The position numbers were made by a program, and so were the translations under genes. The notes beneath the pieces were generated by a model. The model saw only the letters and a list, made by a program, of their open reading frames with translations. It was not told the origin of the DNA and did no database searches. A DNA stretch of 64,000 bases from Burkholderiales bacterium RIFCSPHIGHO2_12_FULL_63_20 (GTDB lineage: Bacteria; Pseudomonadota; Gammaproteobacteria; Burkholderiales; Burkholderiaceae_C), in the NCBI GenBank assembly GCA_001770775.1, contig MESA01000001.1:22641-86640 (forward strand). Reading direction: 5' to 3'. The stretch's first letter is position 1; every line of letters begins with the position of its first letter. Shown here in pieces: positions 27,015 to 37,804 of this stretch.

Positions 27015-28025
27015 ATGACATCTCGATTGCTCCCCTGGGTTTTGCTCGCTGCCGCCGGTGGCCTGCACGCCCAACCCGTCGCCCCGGCCAACAAGCCGTC
27101 CGCCCCGACCACCTTCCGCATCGGCCCCGCCGAGGCCTATGACGTCTCGCGCCTGCCGGACGACGCCTATGGTCAGGCCGTGCGATATGGCAAAGAGCTG
27201 ACCGACCGTACTTTTGCGTACATCGGCCCGGAAGTCAAAAACCCGAAAATGCGCTATGCCGGCAACAACCTGGCCTGCGCGTCGTGCCATGAGGCCTCAG
27301 GCACCAAGAAGTTCGCGATTCCCTGGGTCGGCGCACACGCCACCTTCCCGCAATACCGTGGCCGTGAAGACGGCATCAGCACGCTGGAAGAGCGGGTGAA
27401 CGGCTGCATGGAGCGCAGCATGTCCGGCAAGGCGCTGCCGTTCGACAGCAAGGAGATGAAGGCCTTTGTGACCTACATGCACTTCCTGTCCAAAGATGTG
27501 CCGGTGGGCGCCAAGGTCGAAGGGCAGGGCCTGCCCCCGTTCAAGGCGCCCAACCGCCGTGCAGACACGGTGGCCGGGGGCCAGACCTATCAAGCCAAGT
27601 GTTCGGCCTGCCACGGGGTCAACGGCGCCGGCATCCGTGCGGGCGCACCCGGCAGTGCCACGGGCTACACCTTCCCGCCGCTGTGGGGCAAGGACACCTT
27701 CAACCACGGCGCCGGCATGAACCGTCTGCTGACCGCTTCGGCCTTCATCAAGGCCAACATGCCGCTGGGCACCACCCACGACCAGCCCCAGTTGAGCGAT
27801 GACGAGGCCTATGACGTGGCCGCCTTCGTGCTGAGCCACGCCCGCCCCCTCAAGGCCCACACCGAGCGCGACTTCCCGGCGCGCTGGAACAAACCGGTGG
27901 ACGCCGCCTTCCCGCCCTATGTGGACGGCGCCTCGGCCGACCAGCACCGCTATGGTCCTTATCCGCCGCTGCAGGAAAAGATGAAGCAGCTCAAGGACAG
28001 CCTGATGAAGACCTCGGCCAAGTAA
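27015..28025 (+). CDS. tsdA: Thiosulfate dehydrogenase, diheme cytochrome c (TsdA)
   Basis: A 336-residue periplasmic enzyme that joins two thiosulfates into tetrathionate. ATG 27015 gives a clean signal peptide (to LHAQ). Heme 1 binds CASCH and heme 2 CSACH. NGCMERSMSGKAL carries the cysteine that ligates heme 1 in TsdA. PPLWGKDTFNHGAGMN and KANMPLG follow as in the family. The C-terminal ~40 residues are an extra tail. It meets the oxygenase gene head-on with one base between stops. A CsoR/CstR-like palindrome sits upstream. Confidence 0.85.
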   Translation: MTSRLLPWVLLAAAGGLHAQPVAPANKPSAPTTFRIGPAEAYDVSRLPDDAYGQAVRYGKELTDRTFAYIGPEVKNPKMRYAGNNLACASCHEASGTKKFAIPWVGAHATFPQYRGREDGISTLEERVNGCMERSMSGKALPFDSKEMKAFVTYMHFLSKDVPVGAKVEGQGLPPFKAPNRRADTVAGGQTYQAKCSACHGVNGAGIRAGAPGSATGYTFPPLWGKDTFNHGAGMNRLLTASAFIKANMPLGTTHDQPQLSDDEAYDVAAFVLSHARPLKAHTERDFPARWNKPVDAAFPPYVDGASADQHRYGPYPPLQEKMKQLKDSLMKTSAK

Positions 28026-28026
28026 G

Positions 28027-29001
28027 TCAGCGCCAGGCGTGCGGGCAGCGGCCGGCCGGCGCCACCGCAGACTCGGCGTCGCCGGGTGTGCCGCAGGGGG
28101 CCTCGCCCTCCACCCGCTGCAGGTGCACCGGCTTGAGCTGCTCGATGGTGTAGCGGTTGCCGGGGTAGCTGCGGTTGGGCGTGTCAGCCAGGCGCAGCGG
28201 GTAGGCGCCCAGGCGGGTGCCGCGGCGCAGCCAGCCATGCGTGCGCAGGCCCCCACGCACCAGGGCGGCGAACCAGCGGGGTGGCTTGCGCGCACCCACG
28301 GCGGCCAAGAACAGCGCGTCATCGTCAAACAGGCTGTAGACCACGGGCGCCACCAGGCCCTTGAGTGGCCAGGGCAACCAGGCCTGTCCCACTCGCAGGG
28401 TGTCCTGCGCCACCTGGGCGCTCGCTTCGCACGGTTTGAAATGACGCTGCTTGTAGCCCTCGATGAAGGCATCGAAGGCGGCCCGGGTCGGCGGGATGTC
28501 GCTCAGGCCCATGCGCCGCCCGATCTCCACCCAGAAGTTGAAGCCCGCCTCGCGCTCATGCGCGGTCATGGGCCGGCGGGCGTACACCTTGCTCCAGCGC
28601 AGCGGAAACTCGATGAAGGTCCACAGCACGAAGAGATAGTCTTCGTTGGGGATGCGGTAGTGCGCGTGCGTGCGGTTGATGCGATCCAGCGCCTGCGCGC
28701 CCGCCTCGCTGTCCCAGCCTGCCTCCAGAAAGTGCCCGATCAGCAAGCGGGTGTCGTCGTAGCGCTTTTGGCCATGTTCGCGAAATTCCCCCGTGCGGTT
28801 CAGCAGGGTGGAGACGCTGTCGCTGCCATAGGTGTAGAACAGCGCCAGCTCCAGCGCACGCTGCATGTCCCAGGCCATGTCGTACTGGCCCATCAGGCGC
28901 ACGATGCGTTGGCAATCCTGGCGTGCGTCCAGCGCGGCAATGGTGCGGGCCACCCCGGGGTTGGGAAACAGCCCCCAGCGCTTGCGAAACGGTTCAGACA
29001 T
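28027..29001 (-). CDS. Oxygenase of the MpaB/DUF2236 family
   Basis: A 324-residue protein; ATG 29001 (MSEPFRKRW) is chosen over an upstream in-frame start because the extra residues look non-coding. Family features include ALELALFYTYGS near residue 50, RYDDTRLLIGHFLEAG with acidic and histidine residues, NEDYLFVLWTFIEFPLRW and a conserved arginine/histidine-rich C-terminal half (RQ.HF). The family includes rubber oxygenase Lcp and MpaB, with heme or other cofactors. The substrate is unknown. It is convergent with tsdA. Confidence 0.75.
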   Translation of the reverse strand: MSEPFRKRWGLFPNPGVARTIAALDARQDCQRIVRLMGQYDMAWDMQRALELALFYTYGSDSVSTLLNRTGEFREHGQKRYDDTRLLIGHFLEAGWDSEAGAQALDRINRTHAHYRIPNEDYLFVLWTFIEFPLRWSKVYARRPMTAHEREAGFNFWVEIGRRMGLSDIPPTRAAFDAFIEGYKQRHFKPCEASAQVAQDTLRVGQAWLPWPLKGLVAPVVYSLFDDDALFLAAVGARKPPRWFAALVRGGLRTHGWLRRGTRLGAYPLRLADTPNRSYPGNRYTIEQLKPVHLQRVEGEAPCGTPGDAESAVAPAGRCPHAWR

Positions 29002-29282
29002 CGTGTGCGGCTCCCTGTGTGGCTGGCAGTGTCGCCGCCCACAACCTCCTGCGGCCACCCGCCGCCCTCACAGGGTCCGCTTGGGGGTCAAAACACGCCA
29101 ATCTGCACCCCTGGCGGCGGGCAGGCATACTGTCGACCTGACTGCGACTTGCCCGTCCCACGAATCTTGCGACGGCGCAAAATCCAATCCTTCCAACGTA
29201 CTACAGTCGAGCTCGCCCTGTGCCGCCGCGCCCTTTCGCGCCCGCATACCGGGGCTCGTTCAACCTCTCTCATTTGTCTGCC

Positions 29283-31793
29283 ATGACCCACACCACCGAT
29301 CTCGCGCTCCCGCCTCAAGAGGCCTCCATCGACGTCCTGCTGGAGAAGTACGCCGAGCCCGGTGAAACCTCGATCGACGACGTGCGCCGCCGCGTGGCCC
29401 AGGGCCTGTCGACCATCGAAAAGACCCCCGAAGCCCAGCAACAATGGGCCGAAACCTTCTACACCGCCCAGCGTGACCTGGGCGTGGTGATGGGTGGACG
29501 CATCAACGCCGCCGCCGGCCTGGCCGACACCGCCGCCACCCTGATCAACTGCTTCGTGCAGCCCGTGGGCGACGCCATGATCGGCTCCGACGGCCAGATC
29601 GGCATCATGGACGCCGCCTCGCAGGCCGCCGAAACCATGCGCCGTGGCGGAGGCGTCGGTTACAACTTCAGCGCCATCCGTCCCAAGGGCGGTTGGGTGA
29701 AGAAGACCAACTCGCGCGCCTCGGGCCCGGTGAGCTTCATGAAGGTGTTCGACCAGGTCTGCCAGACGGTCGAGTCGGCCGGTGCCCGCCGTGGCGCCCA
29801 GATGGGCGTGCTCAACGTCTCGCACCCCGACATCGAGGACTTCATCGTCGCCAAGCGCACGCCCGGCACCTTGAACAACTTCAACGTGTCGGTGGGCATC
29901 GTCGCGGGCTTCATGGAGGCGCTGGCCGCCGACGCCGACTGGGAGTTGGTGCACACCGCCCAACCCCACCCCGAAGTCCCCAACACCTACCAGCGTGACG
30001 ACGGCCTGTGGGTCTACAAGGTGGTCAAGGCCAGCCACCTGTGGGACACCATCATGAAGTCGACCTACGACTTCGCCGAACCGGGCGTGCTGTTCCTGGA
30101 CCGCATCAACGAGGAAAACAACCTCGCCTACTGCGAAACCATCGAAGCGACCAACCCTTGCGGTGAGCAGGCGCTGCCCGCCTACGGCTGCTGCGACCTG
30201 GGCTCGATCAACCTGGTCAGCCACGTCCGCAACCCCTTCCAACCCGACGCCCGCTTCGACTTCGCCAGCTTTGAGCAGGGCATTGCCGTGGCCGTGCGCA
30301 TGCTCGACAACGTGCTGGACGCCACCGTGTGGCCGCTGAAAGAGCAGGGCACCGAATCGGCCGCCAAGCGCCGCATCGGCTTGGGCTTCCTGGGTCTAGG
30401 CGACGCCCTGGTGATGCTGGGCCTGCGCTATGACAGCCCCGAGGGCCGTGAGATGGCCTCGAAGATTTCGGCGGTGTTGCGCGATGCCTCCTACAGCGCC
30501 TCGGTCGAGCTGGCCAAGGAACGCGGCCCCTTCCCGCTGTTCAACGCCGACCAGTACCTCAACACCGGCCTGTTCGCCAAGCGCCTGCCCGAGAAGCTGC
30601 GCAAGGAGATCCGCAAGCACGGCCTGCGCAACTCGCACCTGCTGTCGATCGCGCCCACCGGCACCATCACGCTGGCCTTTGCCGACAACGCCACCAACGG
30701 CATCGAGCCCGCGTTCTCGTGGACCTACAACCGCAAGAAGCGCATGCCTGACGGCACCAGCCGCATCTATGCCGTGGAAGACCACGCCTACCGCGTCTAC
30801 CTGAGCATGGGCGGCAAGGCCGATGCCCTGCCGGAAGCCTTCGTGTCGGCGCAGAGCATGTCGGCCATCTCCCACGTGGAAATGGTGGCGGCCGTGGCCC
30901 CCTTCATCGACGCGGCCATCTCCAAGACCATCAACGTCCCGGCTGACTACCCCTTCGCCGACTTTGCCGACCTGTACCTGCAGGCCTACCGCATGGGCCT
31001 GAAGGGCATCACCACCTACCGCCCCAACGCCACCCTGGGCGCCGTGCTGTCGGTGGACACACCCGCAGCCGCACCGGCCGCCAGCACCGCCCCGAGCGGC
31101 ACCGGCCGCAACGACGACGATCCGCTGCGCAAGCAGTTCGACTCGCGCCCGATGGGCGACCTGGAAGGCATCACCTCCAAGGTCGAGTACATGACGTTCG
31201 AGGGCAAGCAGGCCGTCTACGTCACCGTCAACTTCCTGCGCGTGCAGGGCACGATCGACGGCAAGGACGTCACCATCGAGCGCCCGATCGAGTTCTTCAT
31301 CCCCGGCGGCCAGACGTCTGACGGCCAGCAATGGATCACGTCGAGCATGCGCCTGTTGTCGATGGTGGGCCAGTCTGGTGGTTCGGTCGCCAAGGCCGTG
31401 GCCTCGATGCGCAAGGTGGTGTGGGACAAGGGCCCCGTGCGCTTTGGCATGATCGAGCGCGCCGACGGCACCGTGGCGCCGCGTTTCCATGACTCCGACG
31501 TGGCCGCCATCGGCTTTGCGCTGCAGCAGATCCTGGCCAAGCGTGGCTTCCTGGACGCCGAGGGCAACCAGGTCCCGGCCCTGCAATTGGCCACCCGCCT
31601 GGCGCGCCGCGATGAAGAACTGGGCCACCACCTGCAGCCCACCGACTACAGCGCCCCAGCCCCAGGCGCCAGCAATGGCAACGCCGTGCCCAACTCGGGC
31701 AAGAAGTGCCCCGAGTGCGGCGCGCACGAAATGCACAAGGTGGACGGCTGCATGAAGTGCGCCAACTGCGGCGCCATCGGCAGCTGCGGCTAA
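29283..31793 (+). CDS. nrdJ: Adenosylcobalamin-dependent (class II) ribonucleotide reductase
   Basis: An 836-residue enzyme making deoxyribonucleotides without oxygen dependence. ATG 29283 gives the expected N-terminus. The active-site set is present: the first redox cysteine in INCFVQP, and [20 protein letters not shown] with the radical cysteine and catalytic residues. [14 protein letters not shown] is the substrate-phosphate loop. After a linker (~600-620) comes a domain ending in a zinc ribbon, [21 protein letters not shown]. No cobalamin riboswitch or NrdR box was found upstream. A strong terminator follows. Confidence 0.92.
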   Translation: MTHTTDLALPPQEASIDVLLEKYAEPGETSIDDVRRRVAQGLSTIEKTPEAQQQWAETFYTAQRDLGVVMGGRINAAAGLADTAATLINCFVQPVGDAMIGSDGQIGIMDAASQAAETMRRGGGVGYNFSAIRPKGGWVKKTNSRASGPVSFMKVFDQVCQTVESAGARRGAQMGVLNVSHPDIEDFIVAKRTPGTLNNFNVSVGIVAGFMEALAADADWELVHTAQPHPEVPNTYQRDDGLWVYKVVKASHLWDTIMKSTYDFAEPGVLFLDRINEENNLAYCETIEATNPCGEQALPAYGCCDLGSINLVSHVRNPFQPDARFDFASFEQGIAVAVRMLDNVLDATVWPLKEQGTESAAKRRIGLGFLGLGDALVMLGLRYDSPEGREMASKISAVLRDASYSASVELAKERGPFPLFNADQYLNTGLFAKRLPEKLRKEIRKHGLRNSHLLSIAPTGTITLAFADNATNGIEPAFSWTYNRKKRMPDGTSRIYAVEDHAYRVYLSMGGKADALPEAFVSAQSMSAISHVEMVAAVAPFIDAAISKTINVPADYPFADFADLYLQAYRMGLKGITTYRPNATLGAVLSVDTPAAAPAASTAPSGTGRNDDDPLRKQFDSRPMGDLEGITSKVEYMTFEGKQAVYVTVNFLRVQGTIDGKDVTIERPIEFFIPGGQTSDGQQWITSSMRLLSMVGQSGGSVAKAVASMRKVVWDKGPVRFGMIERADGTVAPRFHDSDVAAIGFALQQILAKRGFLDAEGNQVPALQLATRLARRDEELGHHLQPTDYSAPAPGASNGNAVPNSGKKCPECGAHEMHKVDGCMKCANCGAIGSCG

Positions 31794-31815
31794 GCGCCCA
31801 GGCGTGATGCACACA

Positions 31816-31839
31816 GGGGCGCTACGGCGCCCCTTTTTT
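31816..31839 (+). terminator. Rho-independent terminator of nrdJ
   Basis: GGGGCGC, loop TACG, GCGCCCC and six T residues, 22 bases after the nrdJ stop. Confidence 0.92.
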
Positions 31840-31844
31840 GCGCC

Positions 31845-33071
31845 TCAGCGCCAGGCTTGCGCCACCCGCGCGTGGGTGGGGCGACGGTCCAGCCAGGTCA
31901 CCATGGCGACACAGCCCAGCGCCGACAGCACCGTGCCAATACCAAAAGCCCAGACATAGCCCCACGCATCGCCCACCACCCCGCCGGCGATGGCGCCCAG
32001 GCTGCCCACCCCCACCACCACGCTGGCCAGCAAGGTGAAGTCCGTGCCCGCATGGCCGGGGTCGGAGGCGTCCATCATCAGCGCGAACAGCGCCACCGTC
32101 GCCATCGTGCCGACCACGCCTTCGGCCACGGTGGCCCACCACAGCAGCGGCATGCCGCCCCAGCCCAGCGCGGCGGCAATGTACAGCCCGAAAGTCAGCG
32201 ACTGGCCCAGGCCCGTACAGAGCATGGCCGTGCGACGGCTCACGCGCACCATCAAGGCCCCGCCGAGCAGCGCGCCCAACAGGCTGGCGCCCGAACCCAC
32301 CGCCCCCTTCATCAGCGCAATGGTCTCCTTGCTGGCGCCCTGGTCGCTCACAAAGGGCGTGATCAGGCTGCTGACCATCTGGTCGCCAAAGCGAAAGCAA
32401 AACACCAGCGCGGCAAAGGTCAACATCCCCGGGGCCAAGGCCCGGTGCCACCACCCCAGTGCCAGCTGACCCGGGGTCGGACGCGGGCGACTGGCGCTGT
32501 CGTCATCGCCCGCCCCACGCGTCGGCTCGCGCATCTGCCACACGGGCCAGGTGCTCAGCGCCAGCAAGGCCGCCATCACGGCAAAGACCGTGCTGCCATT
32601 GGTGCGCGCCCACAGCCACAGCAAGCCGCCCCCGCCCAGGATCATCCCCAGGCGATACGCCCCCACCTGGATGGCATTGGCCAGCCCGCGCTCACGGGCC
32701 GCCAACACGCGCACCGCCAGGCCATCGGTCACGATGTCCTGCGTGGCGGCCAGCAGGTTGAACACCAGCACCGCCAGCAACAGCCCACGGCTCGCGCTGC
32801 CCAGGTCCAGCCAGGCCAGCGTCAGCGCCGCCACCACCGAACCGCCCTGCAGCCCCAGCAACCAGGTGCGACGCGCGCCATGGTGGTCCACCCAAGGCGC
32901 CCACAGGAACTTCAGCAGCCAGGGCAAGGCCAGCAACTGCAGCAGGCCGATGGCCGTCAGCGACCAGCCCGCCTCACGCATCAGCACCGGCAGCGCCAGC
33001 GTGAAAAAACCGAAGGGCAGGCCCTGGGCGGCGTAGAGGCTGGACAACAGGGCGAGGGGGTGGCGGTGCAT
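31845..33071 (-). CDS. MFS transporter, AmpG-like
   Basis: A 408-residue inner-membrane protein with about 12 helices. ATG 33071 is taken as the start because MHRHPLALLSSLYAAQGLPFGFF is the normal beginning of AmpG-like members; the long upstream open frame is a shadow of the opposite gene. ATQDIVTDGLAVRVL is the family motif around helix 4. AmpG imports muropeptides, but related proteins carry other solutes, so the substrate is open. It is convergent with nrdJ and nearly touches the hypothetical gene at 33247 on the other side. Confidence 0.8.
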   Translation of the reverse strand: MHRHPLALLSSLYAAQGLPFGFFTLALPVLMREAGWSLTAIGLLQLLALPWLLKFLWAPWVDHHGARRTWLLGLQGGSVVAALTLAWLDLGSASRGLLLAVLVFNLLAATQDIVTDGLAVRVLAARERGLANAIQVGAYRLGMILGGGGLLWLWARTNGSTVFAVMAALLALSTWPVWQMREPTRGAGDDDSASRPRPTPGQLALGWWHRALAPGMLTFAALVFCFRFGDQMVSSLITPFVSDQGASKETIALMKGAVGSGASLLGALLGGALMVRVSRRTAMLCTGLGQSLTFGLYIAAALGWGGMPLLWWATVAEGVVGTMATVALFALMMDASDPGHAGTDFTLLASVVVGVGSLGAIAGGVVGDAWGYVWAFGIGTVLSALGCVAMVTWLDRRPTHARVAQAWR

Positions 33072-33246
33072 GAAGCCGAAAAGAAGTGCGAAACCCGCAT
33101 GTTGGCAGATCCTGCGTGACACCACGCTTTCAGAAATAGCGCCACGATTTCGCAGTTTCCGCCACAAGGGGGGCTTGTGCGAGCGCGGGCCGCAATGGCA
33201 AGCTGAGGGCAACGCATCCGGGTGCGATGCGTATGCAGGAGGTGCC

Positions 33247-33828
33247 ATGCCGCGTCCTTCCCCACTCCGCCGCCGCAGCTGGGCTCTGGCCCTGCTCGCG
33301 TGTCTGGGCAGCGCCCATGCCGCCTGGATGCCCGATGGGCCCGATGCGGACGCACCCTCGTCATCCACACACCGGGTGTTTGAGGCCTTCGTGCAGGCCG
33401 CCCCTCCTTGCAGTGGTGCCACGCTGAGCGAAGCGGTGCAACTCATCTATGAACAAGATGCGCCGGCGCAGGCGCTCGCCTTGGCACAGCAATGTGTGCG
33501 CGAAGCCCACAGCCAGGGCAACGCCGTCAAACGTCTGATCGCCGTGCGCATTCAGGCCCTGCTGGCCATGCGCTTTCGCGACCTGGACACCCTGCACCAG
33601 GCCGGCCAAGCCCTGATCCAGCAACGCGTGCTGCCCGAGTACGTGCCCGACGGCCACATGTGCCTGGCCTTCACCTGCCTGGCCCAGGGCGACACGCAGT
33701 GCGCCCGACGACACCTCACCGAGGCCCGCGCGCAGTTCACCGCCTTGCGGATTGACCATGCGCTCGATCAGCTCGCACCGCTGGAGCAGGCCCTGTTGCA
33801 CATGGAATCGCAAGACGCCGCCCGCTGA
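33247..33828 (+). CDS. Exported helical (TPR-like) hypothetical protein
   Basis: A 193-residue protein; ATG 33247 has AGGAGGT 3 bases upstream. Residues 1-25 are a signal peptide (to AHAA). The rest is helical and Ala/Gln-rich with four cysteines. The segments QALALAQQCVREAHSQGNAV and FTCLAQGDTQCARRHLTEA resemble TPR units. No family is recognised. It probably acts as a periplasmic binding scaffold. Confidence 0.6.
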   Translation: MPRPSPLRRRSWALALLACLGSAHAAWMPDGPDADAPSSSTHRVFEAFVQAAPPCSGATLSEAVQLIYEQDAPAQALALAQQCVREAHSQGNAVKRLIAVRIQALLAMRFRDLDTLHQAGQALIQQRVLPEYVPDGHMCLAFTCLAQGDTQCARRHLTEARAQFTALRIDHALDQLAPLEQALLHMESQDAAR

Positions 33829-33851
33829 GACGACGGCTAGAGGGCGGTCAG

Positions 33852-33863
33852 CCCCCCCCCCCC
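33852..33863 (+). repeat. Poly-C tract (12 bases)
   Basis: A run of 12 C lies in the gap between the TPR-like gene and xdhC, 119 bases before the xdhC start. Such runs slip in replication, but no promoter -10/-35 pair is obvious around it. It may equally be hard-to-sequence DNA of uncertain length. Confidence 0.8.
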
Positions 33864-33981
33864 ACGACAGCGACCGCCTGCATATCCCTGATATCGACAG
33901 GGTTTAGCGCCCCCCAGTGGTGCCTCCTGCGCCAAGCCGTTAGGGTTCCAACCTTGTGCGCAAACGGGAGGCCGTCACACC

Positions 33982-35025
33982 ATGGACGACATCGATTGGC
34001 GGGTTCTCAAGACCAGTCTGGCGTGGTTGGACCAGGGCCGACAGCCGGTGCTGGTCACCGTGGCGCGCACCTGGGGCTCCTCCCCGCGCCCACCCGGCGC
34101 GATGATGGTCATCGACAGCGGGGGGCGCACCGTCGGCTCCGTGTCGGGCGGCTGCATCGAGGACGACCTCATCGCCCACCTGCGCCAGGGCGGCCCCACC
34201 GCCCTCTGCCCGGACGGGCGGCCCACTGTGCTGCGCTACGGCATCGACGCCGACACGGCCCACCGCTTCGGCCTGCCCTGTGGCGGCACCATCGAGCTCG
34301 TGCTGGAGCCGCTGGGCCCGGTCAGCCGCCTCGACGAGCTGCTCACCGCACTGCAAGCACGGCAGGTCACCGAACGCGTGCTGGATCTCGCCAATGGCGC
34401 GGTGACCCTGCAGCCCGCCCCGCAAGATGCCCTGCCCACCCTCGACGCGCAACAGCTGCGCACCATCGTGGGCCCGCGCTATCGCCTGCTGGTCATCGGT
34501 GCGGGTGACCTGTCGCAGTACCTGTGCGCCACCGCCCTGGGCCTGGGCTTTGACATCACGGTGTGCGACCCCCGCCCCGAGCAGCGCGAGACCTGGCAGC
34601 TAGATGGCGTGCGTTTTGTGACCGACATGCCCGATGACGCCGTGCAGGCCCTGCGTCCCGATGCCCGCACCGCCGTGGTTGCGCTGACCCACGACCCCAA
34701 GCTCGACGACCTCGCGCTGATGGACGCACTGCAGACCTCGGCCTTCTATGTGGGGGCCCTTGGCTCGCGCCTGAACAACCAGCGTCGCCGCGAACGCCTG
34801 CAGGCCCATTTCGGCCTCAGCGCCGAAGAAACCGCGCGCCTGCGCGGCCCGGCGGGCCTCTACATCGGCAGCAAGACGCCGGCCGAGATCGCCCTGTCCA
34901 TCCTGGCCGAAATCGTGGCCGCCAAGAACGGCATCACGCTGCCCGCCCAGCTGCAGGTGGCCGCCGCCAAAGATGCCCTGGCCGATGCGGCCCCACCCCA
35001 GGCCGTCGTGTGCGGCCTGAGCTGA
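33982..35025 (+). CDS. XdhC-family molybdenum cofactor insertion/maturation protein
   Basis: A 347-residue cytoplasmic protein. The N-terminal XdhC/CoxI domain has VTVARTWGSSPRPPGAMM and GSVSGGCIEDDL. The C-terminal Rossmann-type domain has LLVIGAGDLSQYL, DPRPEQRE, ALTHDPKLDDLAL and YVGALGSRLNNQRRRERL. XdhC binds molybdopterin, promotes sulfuration and delivers it to xanthine-dehydrogenase-type enzymes. It is the first gene of the set xdhC, small subunit, large subunit, mocA, so it should serve the hydroxylase just downstream. Confidence 0.88.
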   Translation: MDDIDWRVLKTSLAWLDQGRQPVLVTVARTWGSSPRPPGAMMVIDSGGRTVGSVSGGCIEDDLIAHLRQGGPTALCPDGRPTVLRYGIDADTAHRFGLPCGGTIELVLEPLGPVSRLDELLTALQARQVTERVLDLANGAVTLQPAPQDALPTLDAQQLRTIVGPRYRLLVIGAGDLSQYLCATALGLGFDITVCDPRPEQRETWQLDGVRFVTDMPDDAVQALRPDARTAVVALTHDPKLDDLALMDALQTSAFYVGALGSRLNNQRRRERLQAHFGLSAEETARLRGPAGLYIGSKTPAEIALSILAEIVAAKNGITLPAQLQVAAAKDALADAAPPQAVVCGLS

Positions 35026-35057
35026 ACCTTTTCTGACCTTCAACCCCCACGCCCATC

Positions 35058-35525
35058 ATGACCACCCTTCATATCAACGGCCGTCCGCAGCAGGTCTCCC
35101 TGCCCGACGAAACCCCCTTGCTGTGGGCCCTGCGCGATGAGCTGGGCCACACCGGCACCAAGTTCGGCTGCGGCATGGCCCTGTGTGGCTCATGCACCGT
35201 GCACATCGATGGGCAACCCACACGGGCCTGCACCCTCCCGATTGGCACGGCCAAGAACCACCAGATCACCACCATCGAAGGCATGGAGAACGACCGGGTC
35301 GGTCGCGTCGTGCAAGCGGCCTGGACCGAACTGGGCGTGGCGCAATGCGGCTACTGCCAGGCCGGGCAGATCATGTCGGCCGTGGCCTTGCTGAAACAGA
35401 ACACCCGCCCCACCGACAAGCAGATCGACACCGCCATGAACGGCAACATCTGCCGCTGCGGCACCTACCCGCGCATCCGCGCCGCCATCCAACTGGCCGC
35501 CCGCCGCCTGCAAGGAGCCGCATGA
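35058..35525 (+). CDS. [2Fe-2S] small subunit of a molybdenum hydroxylase (IorA-like)
   Basis: A 155-residue electron-transfer subunit. The plant-type cluster is bound by CGMALCGSC and a following C (TRAC). The second cluster uses CGYCQAGQI and NICRCGTY. The layout matches isoquinoline 1-oxidoreductase alpha subunits and related aldehyde dehydrogenases. It overlaps the large-subunit gene by 4 bases (ATGA). It has no signal of its own, so it probably rides through the Tat system with the large subunit. Confidence 0.9.
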   Translation: MTTLHINGRPQQVSLPDETPLLWALRDELGHTGTKFGCGMALCGSCTVHIDGQPTRACTLPIGTAKNHQITTIEGMENDRVGRVVQAAWTELGVAQCGYCQAGQIMSAVALLKQNTRPTDKQIDTAMNGNICRCGTYPRIRAAIQLAARRLQGAA

Positions 35526-37804
35526 TGAACGAGACCTTGCACACCACCCGCCGCACCTTCCTGCAAGGCAGCCTGTCGGGCCTGCTGCTGTCGGTCGGCT
35601 TCAACGGCTTGGTTCGTGCCGAAGACGCCCGCAAGTACGGCGCCGACTCGATGCCGGGCGGCACCGTGGACAACCCGCACGTCTTCATCTCGATCGAACC
35701 CGATGGCCGCACCACGATCATCGCCCACCGGGTGGAGATGGGCACCGGCGTGCGCACCAGCCTGCCCATGGTGATCGCCGATGAGCTGGAGGCCGACTGG
35801 GCCCGCGTCACCGTCGTGCAGGCCGATGCCAACGAGGCCCGCTACGGCAACCAGAACGTGGACGGCTCGCGCAGCGTGCGCCACTTCCTGCTCCCCATGC
35901 GCCGCGCCGGCGCCGCCGCCCGCCAAATGCTCGAAGCCGCTGCCGCCGCGCGCTGGGGCGTGCCCGCGAGCGAAGTGCAGGCCCGCCAGCACACCCTGCT
36001 GCACGTGCCCACCGGCCGCCGCCTGGGCTTTGGCGACGTGGCCGCCGACGCCGCGCGCCTGCCTCTGCCGGCCCCCGACCAGCTCAAGCTGAAAGACCCG
36101 TCCCAGTTCCGCTACATCGGCCAGGGCAAGGTGCGCGCGGTGGACAGCGAGGCCATCGCCCACGGCCAGGCGCAGTACGGCATGGACATGCGCCTGCCCG
36201 GCATGGTCTATGCCGTGGTGGCACGCCCCCCGGTGCTCGGCGGCAAGCTGCGCAGCGTCGACAGCACTGAAGCCCTGAAGGTGGCCGGCGTGCTGCGCGT
36301 GATCGAGCTGCCCGGCTTCACCGGTGCCCCCATGTTCAAACCCCTGGGCGGCGTGGCCGTGGTGGCCACCAACACCTGGGCCGCCATGCAGGGCCGCAAG
36401 GCCTTGAAGTTCACGTGGGACGACGGCCCCCACGCCACCTACAACTCGGCCACCTACCGCGCCGAGCTGGAAGCCGCCGCGCGCCGCCCCGCCAAGGTGC
36501 TGCGCGACCAGGGCGACGTGATGCAAACGCTGGCGCAGGCCAAGCCGGCCGACAAGATTGCGGCCGAGTACTACCTGCCCCACTTGGCCCACGCCACGAT
36601 GGAGCCGCCCGTGGCCACCGCCTTGGTCAAGGACGGTCGCTGCGAGATCTGGACCTCGGTGCAGAACCCGCAGGCCGCGCTCGACGGCGTCGCCGCCCAA
36701 CTGGGCCTCAAGCCCGAGGCCGTGCAGGTCCACCCCCTGCTGATCGGCGGCGGTTTCGGTCGCAAGTCCAAGCCCGACTACGTGACCGAGGCCGCCCTGG
36801 TGGCCAAACAGATGGAAGGCACGCCCGTCAAACTGGTCTGGAGCCGCGAAGACGACCTCCAGCACGACTACCTGCACACGGTGTCCGTCGAGCGCCTGGA
36901 AGCCGTGGTCAACGCGCAAGGGCGCCCCACCACCTGGCTGCACCGCACCGCCGCGCCCTCCATCCTCTCGCTGTTCGTGGAAGGCGGCAAAGGCCAGATG
37001 GACCTGGAAGCGGGCATGACGGCCATCAACGTGCCCTACGACATCCCCAACCTGCGGCTGGAAGGCGCCGAGGTCGAAGCCCACGCCCGCATCGGCTGGT
37101 TCCGCTCGGTCTCCAACATCCCGCACGCCTTCGCGGTGCAGTGCTTCGTGGCCGAGCTGGCGCACCACGCCGGGCGTGATCACAAGCAGTACCTGCTCGA
37201 CCTCATCGGCCCGCCGCGCAAGCTGGACCCGCGCACGCTGGCGGACAACTGGAACTACAGCGAGTCGCCCGAGCGCTACCCGATCGACACCGGCCGCATG
37301 CGCGATGTGATCGAAGCCGCAGCCAAGGGCGCCCGCTGGGGCCGCAAGCTGCCCAAGGGACACGGCCTGGGCCTGGCGGTGGCCTACAGCTTCATGAGCT
37401 ACACCGCCACCGTGGTCGAGGTGGCCGTGGACGCCAAGGGCGAGCTGAAGGTGGTGGCCGTGGACATGGCCATCGACTGCGGACCTCAGATCAACCCCGA
37501 ACGCATCCGCGCCCAGATGGAAGGCGGTGCGGTGATGGGCCTGAGCCTGGCCCTGAGCGGCGAGATCAGCTTCGACCAGGGCCGCGTGGTGCAGAGCAAC
37601 TTCTTCGATTTCACGGTGCTGCGCCACGCCGAAAGCCCGCGCACCATCCGCACCCACCTGGTCAACAACAACCACGAGGTGCCGCCCGGTGGTGTGGGTG
37701 AACCGCCGGTGCCTCCGGTGGCGCCGGCGCTGTTCAACGCCATCTTCGCGGCCACCGGCAAGCGCATCCGGCAACTGCCGCTGCGCGACCAGCTGCAGGC
37801 ATGA
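35522..37804 (+). CDS. Molybdopterin-binding large subunit, isoquinoline 1-oxidoreductase (IorB)-like
   Basis: A 760-residue catalytic subunit. The N-terminus has a textbook twin-arginine signal, [16 protein letters not shown], so the folded enzyme is exported. The body has [14 protein letters not shown] (cofactor pocket), [20 protein letters not shown] and, near the C-terminus, [15 protein letters not shown] with the catalytic glutamate. The family hydroxylates N-heterocycles or oxidises aldehydes. Its xdhC and mocA neighbours supply a modified molybdenum cofactor. The substrate is not shown by sequence. Confidence 0.88.
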   Translation: MMNETLHTTRRTFLQGSLSGLLLSVGFNGLVRAEDARKYGADSMPGGTVDNPHVFISIEPDGRTTIIAHRVEMGTGVRTSLPMVIADELEADWARVTVVQADANEARYGNQNVDGSRSVRHFLLPMRRAGAAARQMLEAAAAARWGVPASEVQARQHTLLHVPTGRRLGFGDVAADAARLPLPAPDQLKLKDPSQFRYIGQGKVRAVDSEAIAHGQAQYGMDMRLPGMVYAVVARPPVLGGKLRSVDSTEALKVAGVLRVIELPGFTGAPMFKPLGGVAVVATNTWAAMQGRKALKFTWDDGPHATYNSATYRAELEAAARRPAKVLRDQGDVMQTLAQAKPADKIAAEYYLPHLAHATMEPPVATALVKDGRCEIWTSVQNPQAALDGVAAQLGLKPEAVQVHPLLIGGGFGRKSKPDYVTEAALVAKQMEGTPVKLVWSREDDLQHDYLHTVSVERLEAVVNAQGRPTTWLHRTAAPSILSLFVEGGKGQMDLEAGMTAINVPYDIPNLRLEGAEVEAHARIGWFRSVSNIPHAFAVQCFVAELAHHAGRDHKQYLLDLIGPPRKLDPRTLADNWNYSESPERYPIDTGRMRDVIEAAAKGARWGRKLPKGHGLGLAVAYSFMSYTATVVEVAVDAKGELKVVAVDMAIDCGPQINPERIRAQMEGGAVMGLSLALSGEISFDQGRVVQSNFFDFTVLRHAESPRTIRTHLVNNNHEVPPGGVGEPPVPPVAPALFNAIFAATGKRIRQLPLRDQLQA

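Noticed and set aside
29002-29282. Possible cobalamin riboswitch or NrdR box before nrdJ
   Set aside because: No conserved B12-box and no paired NrdR palindromes were found in this stretch.
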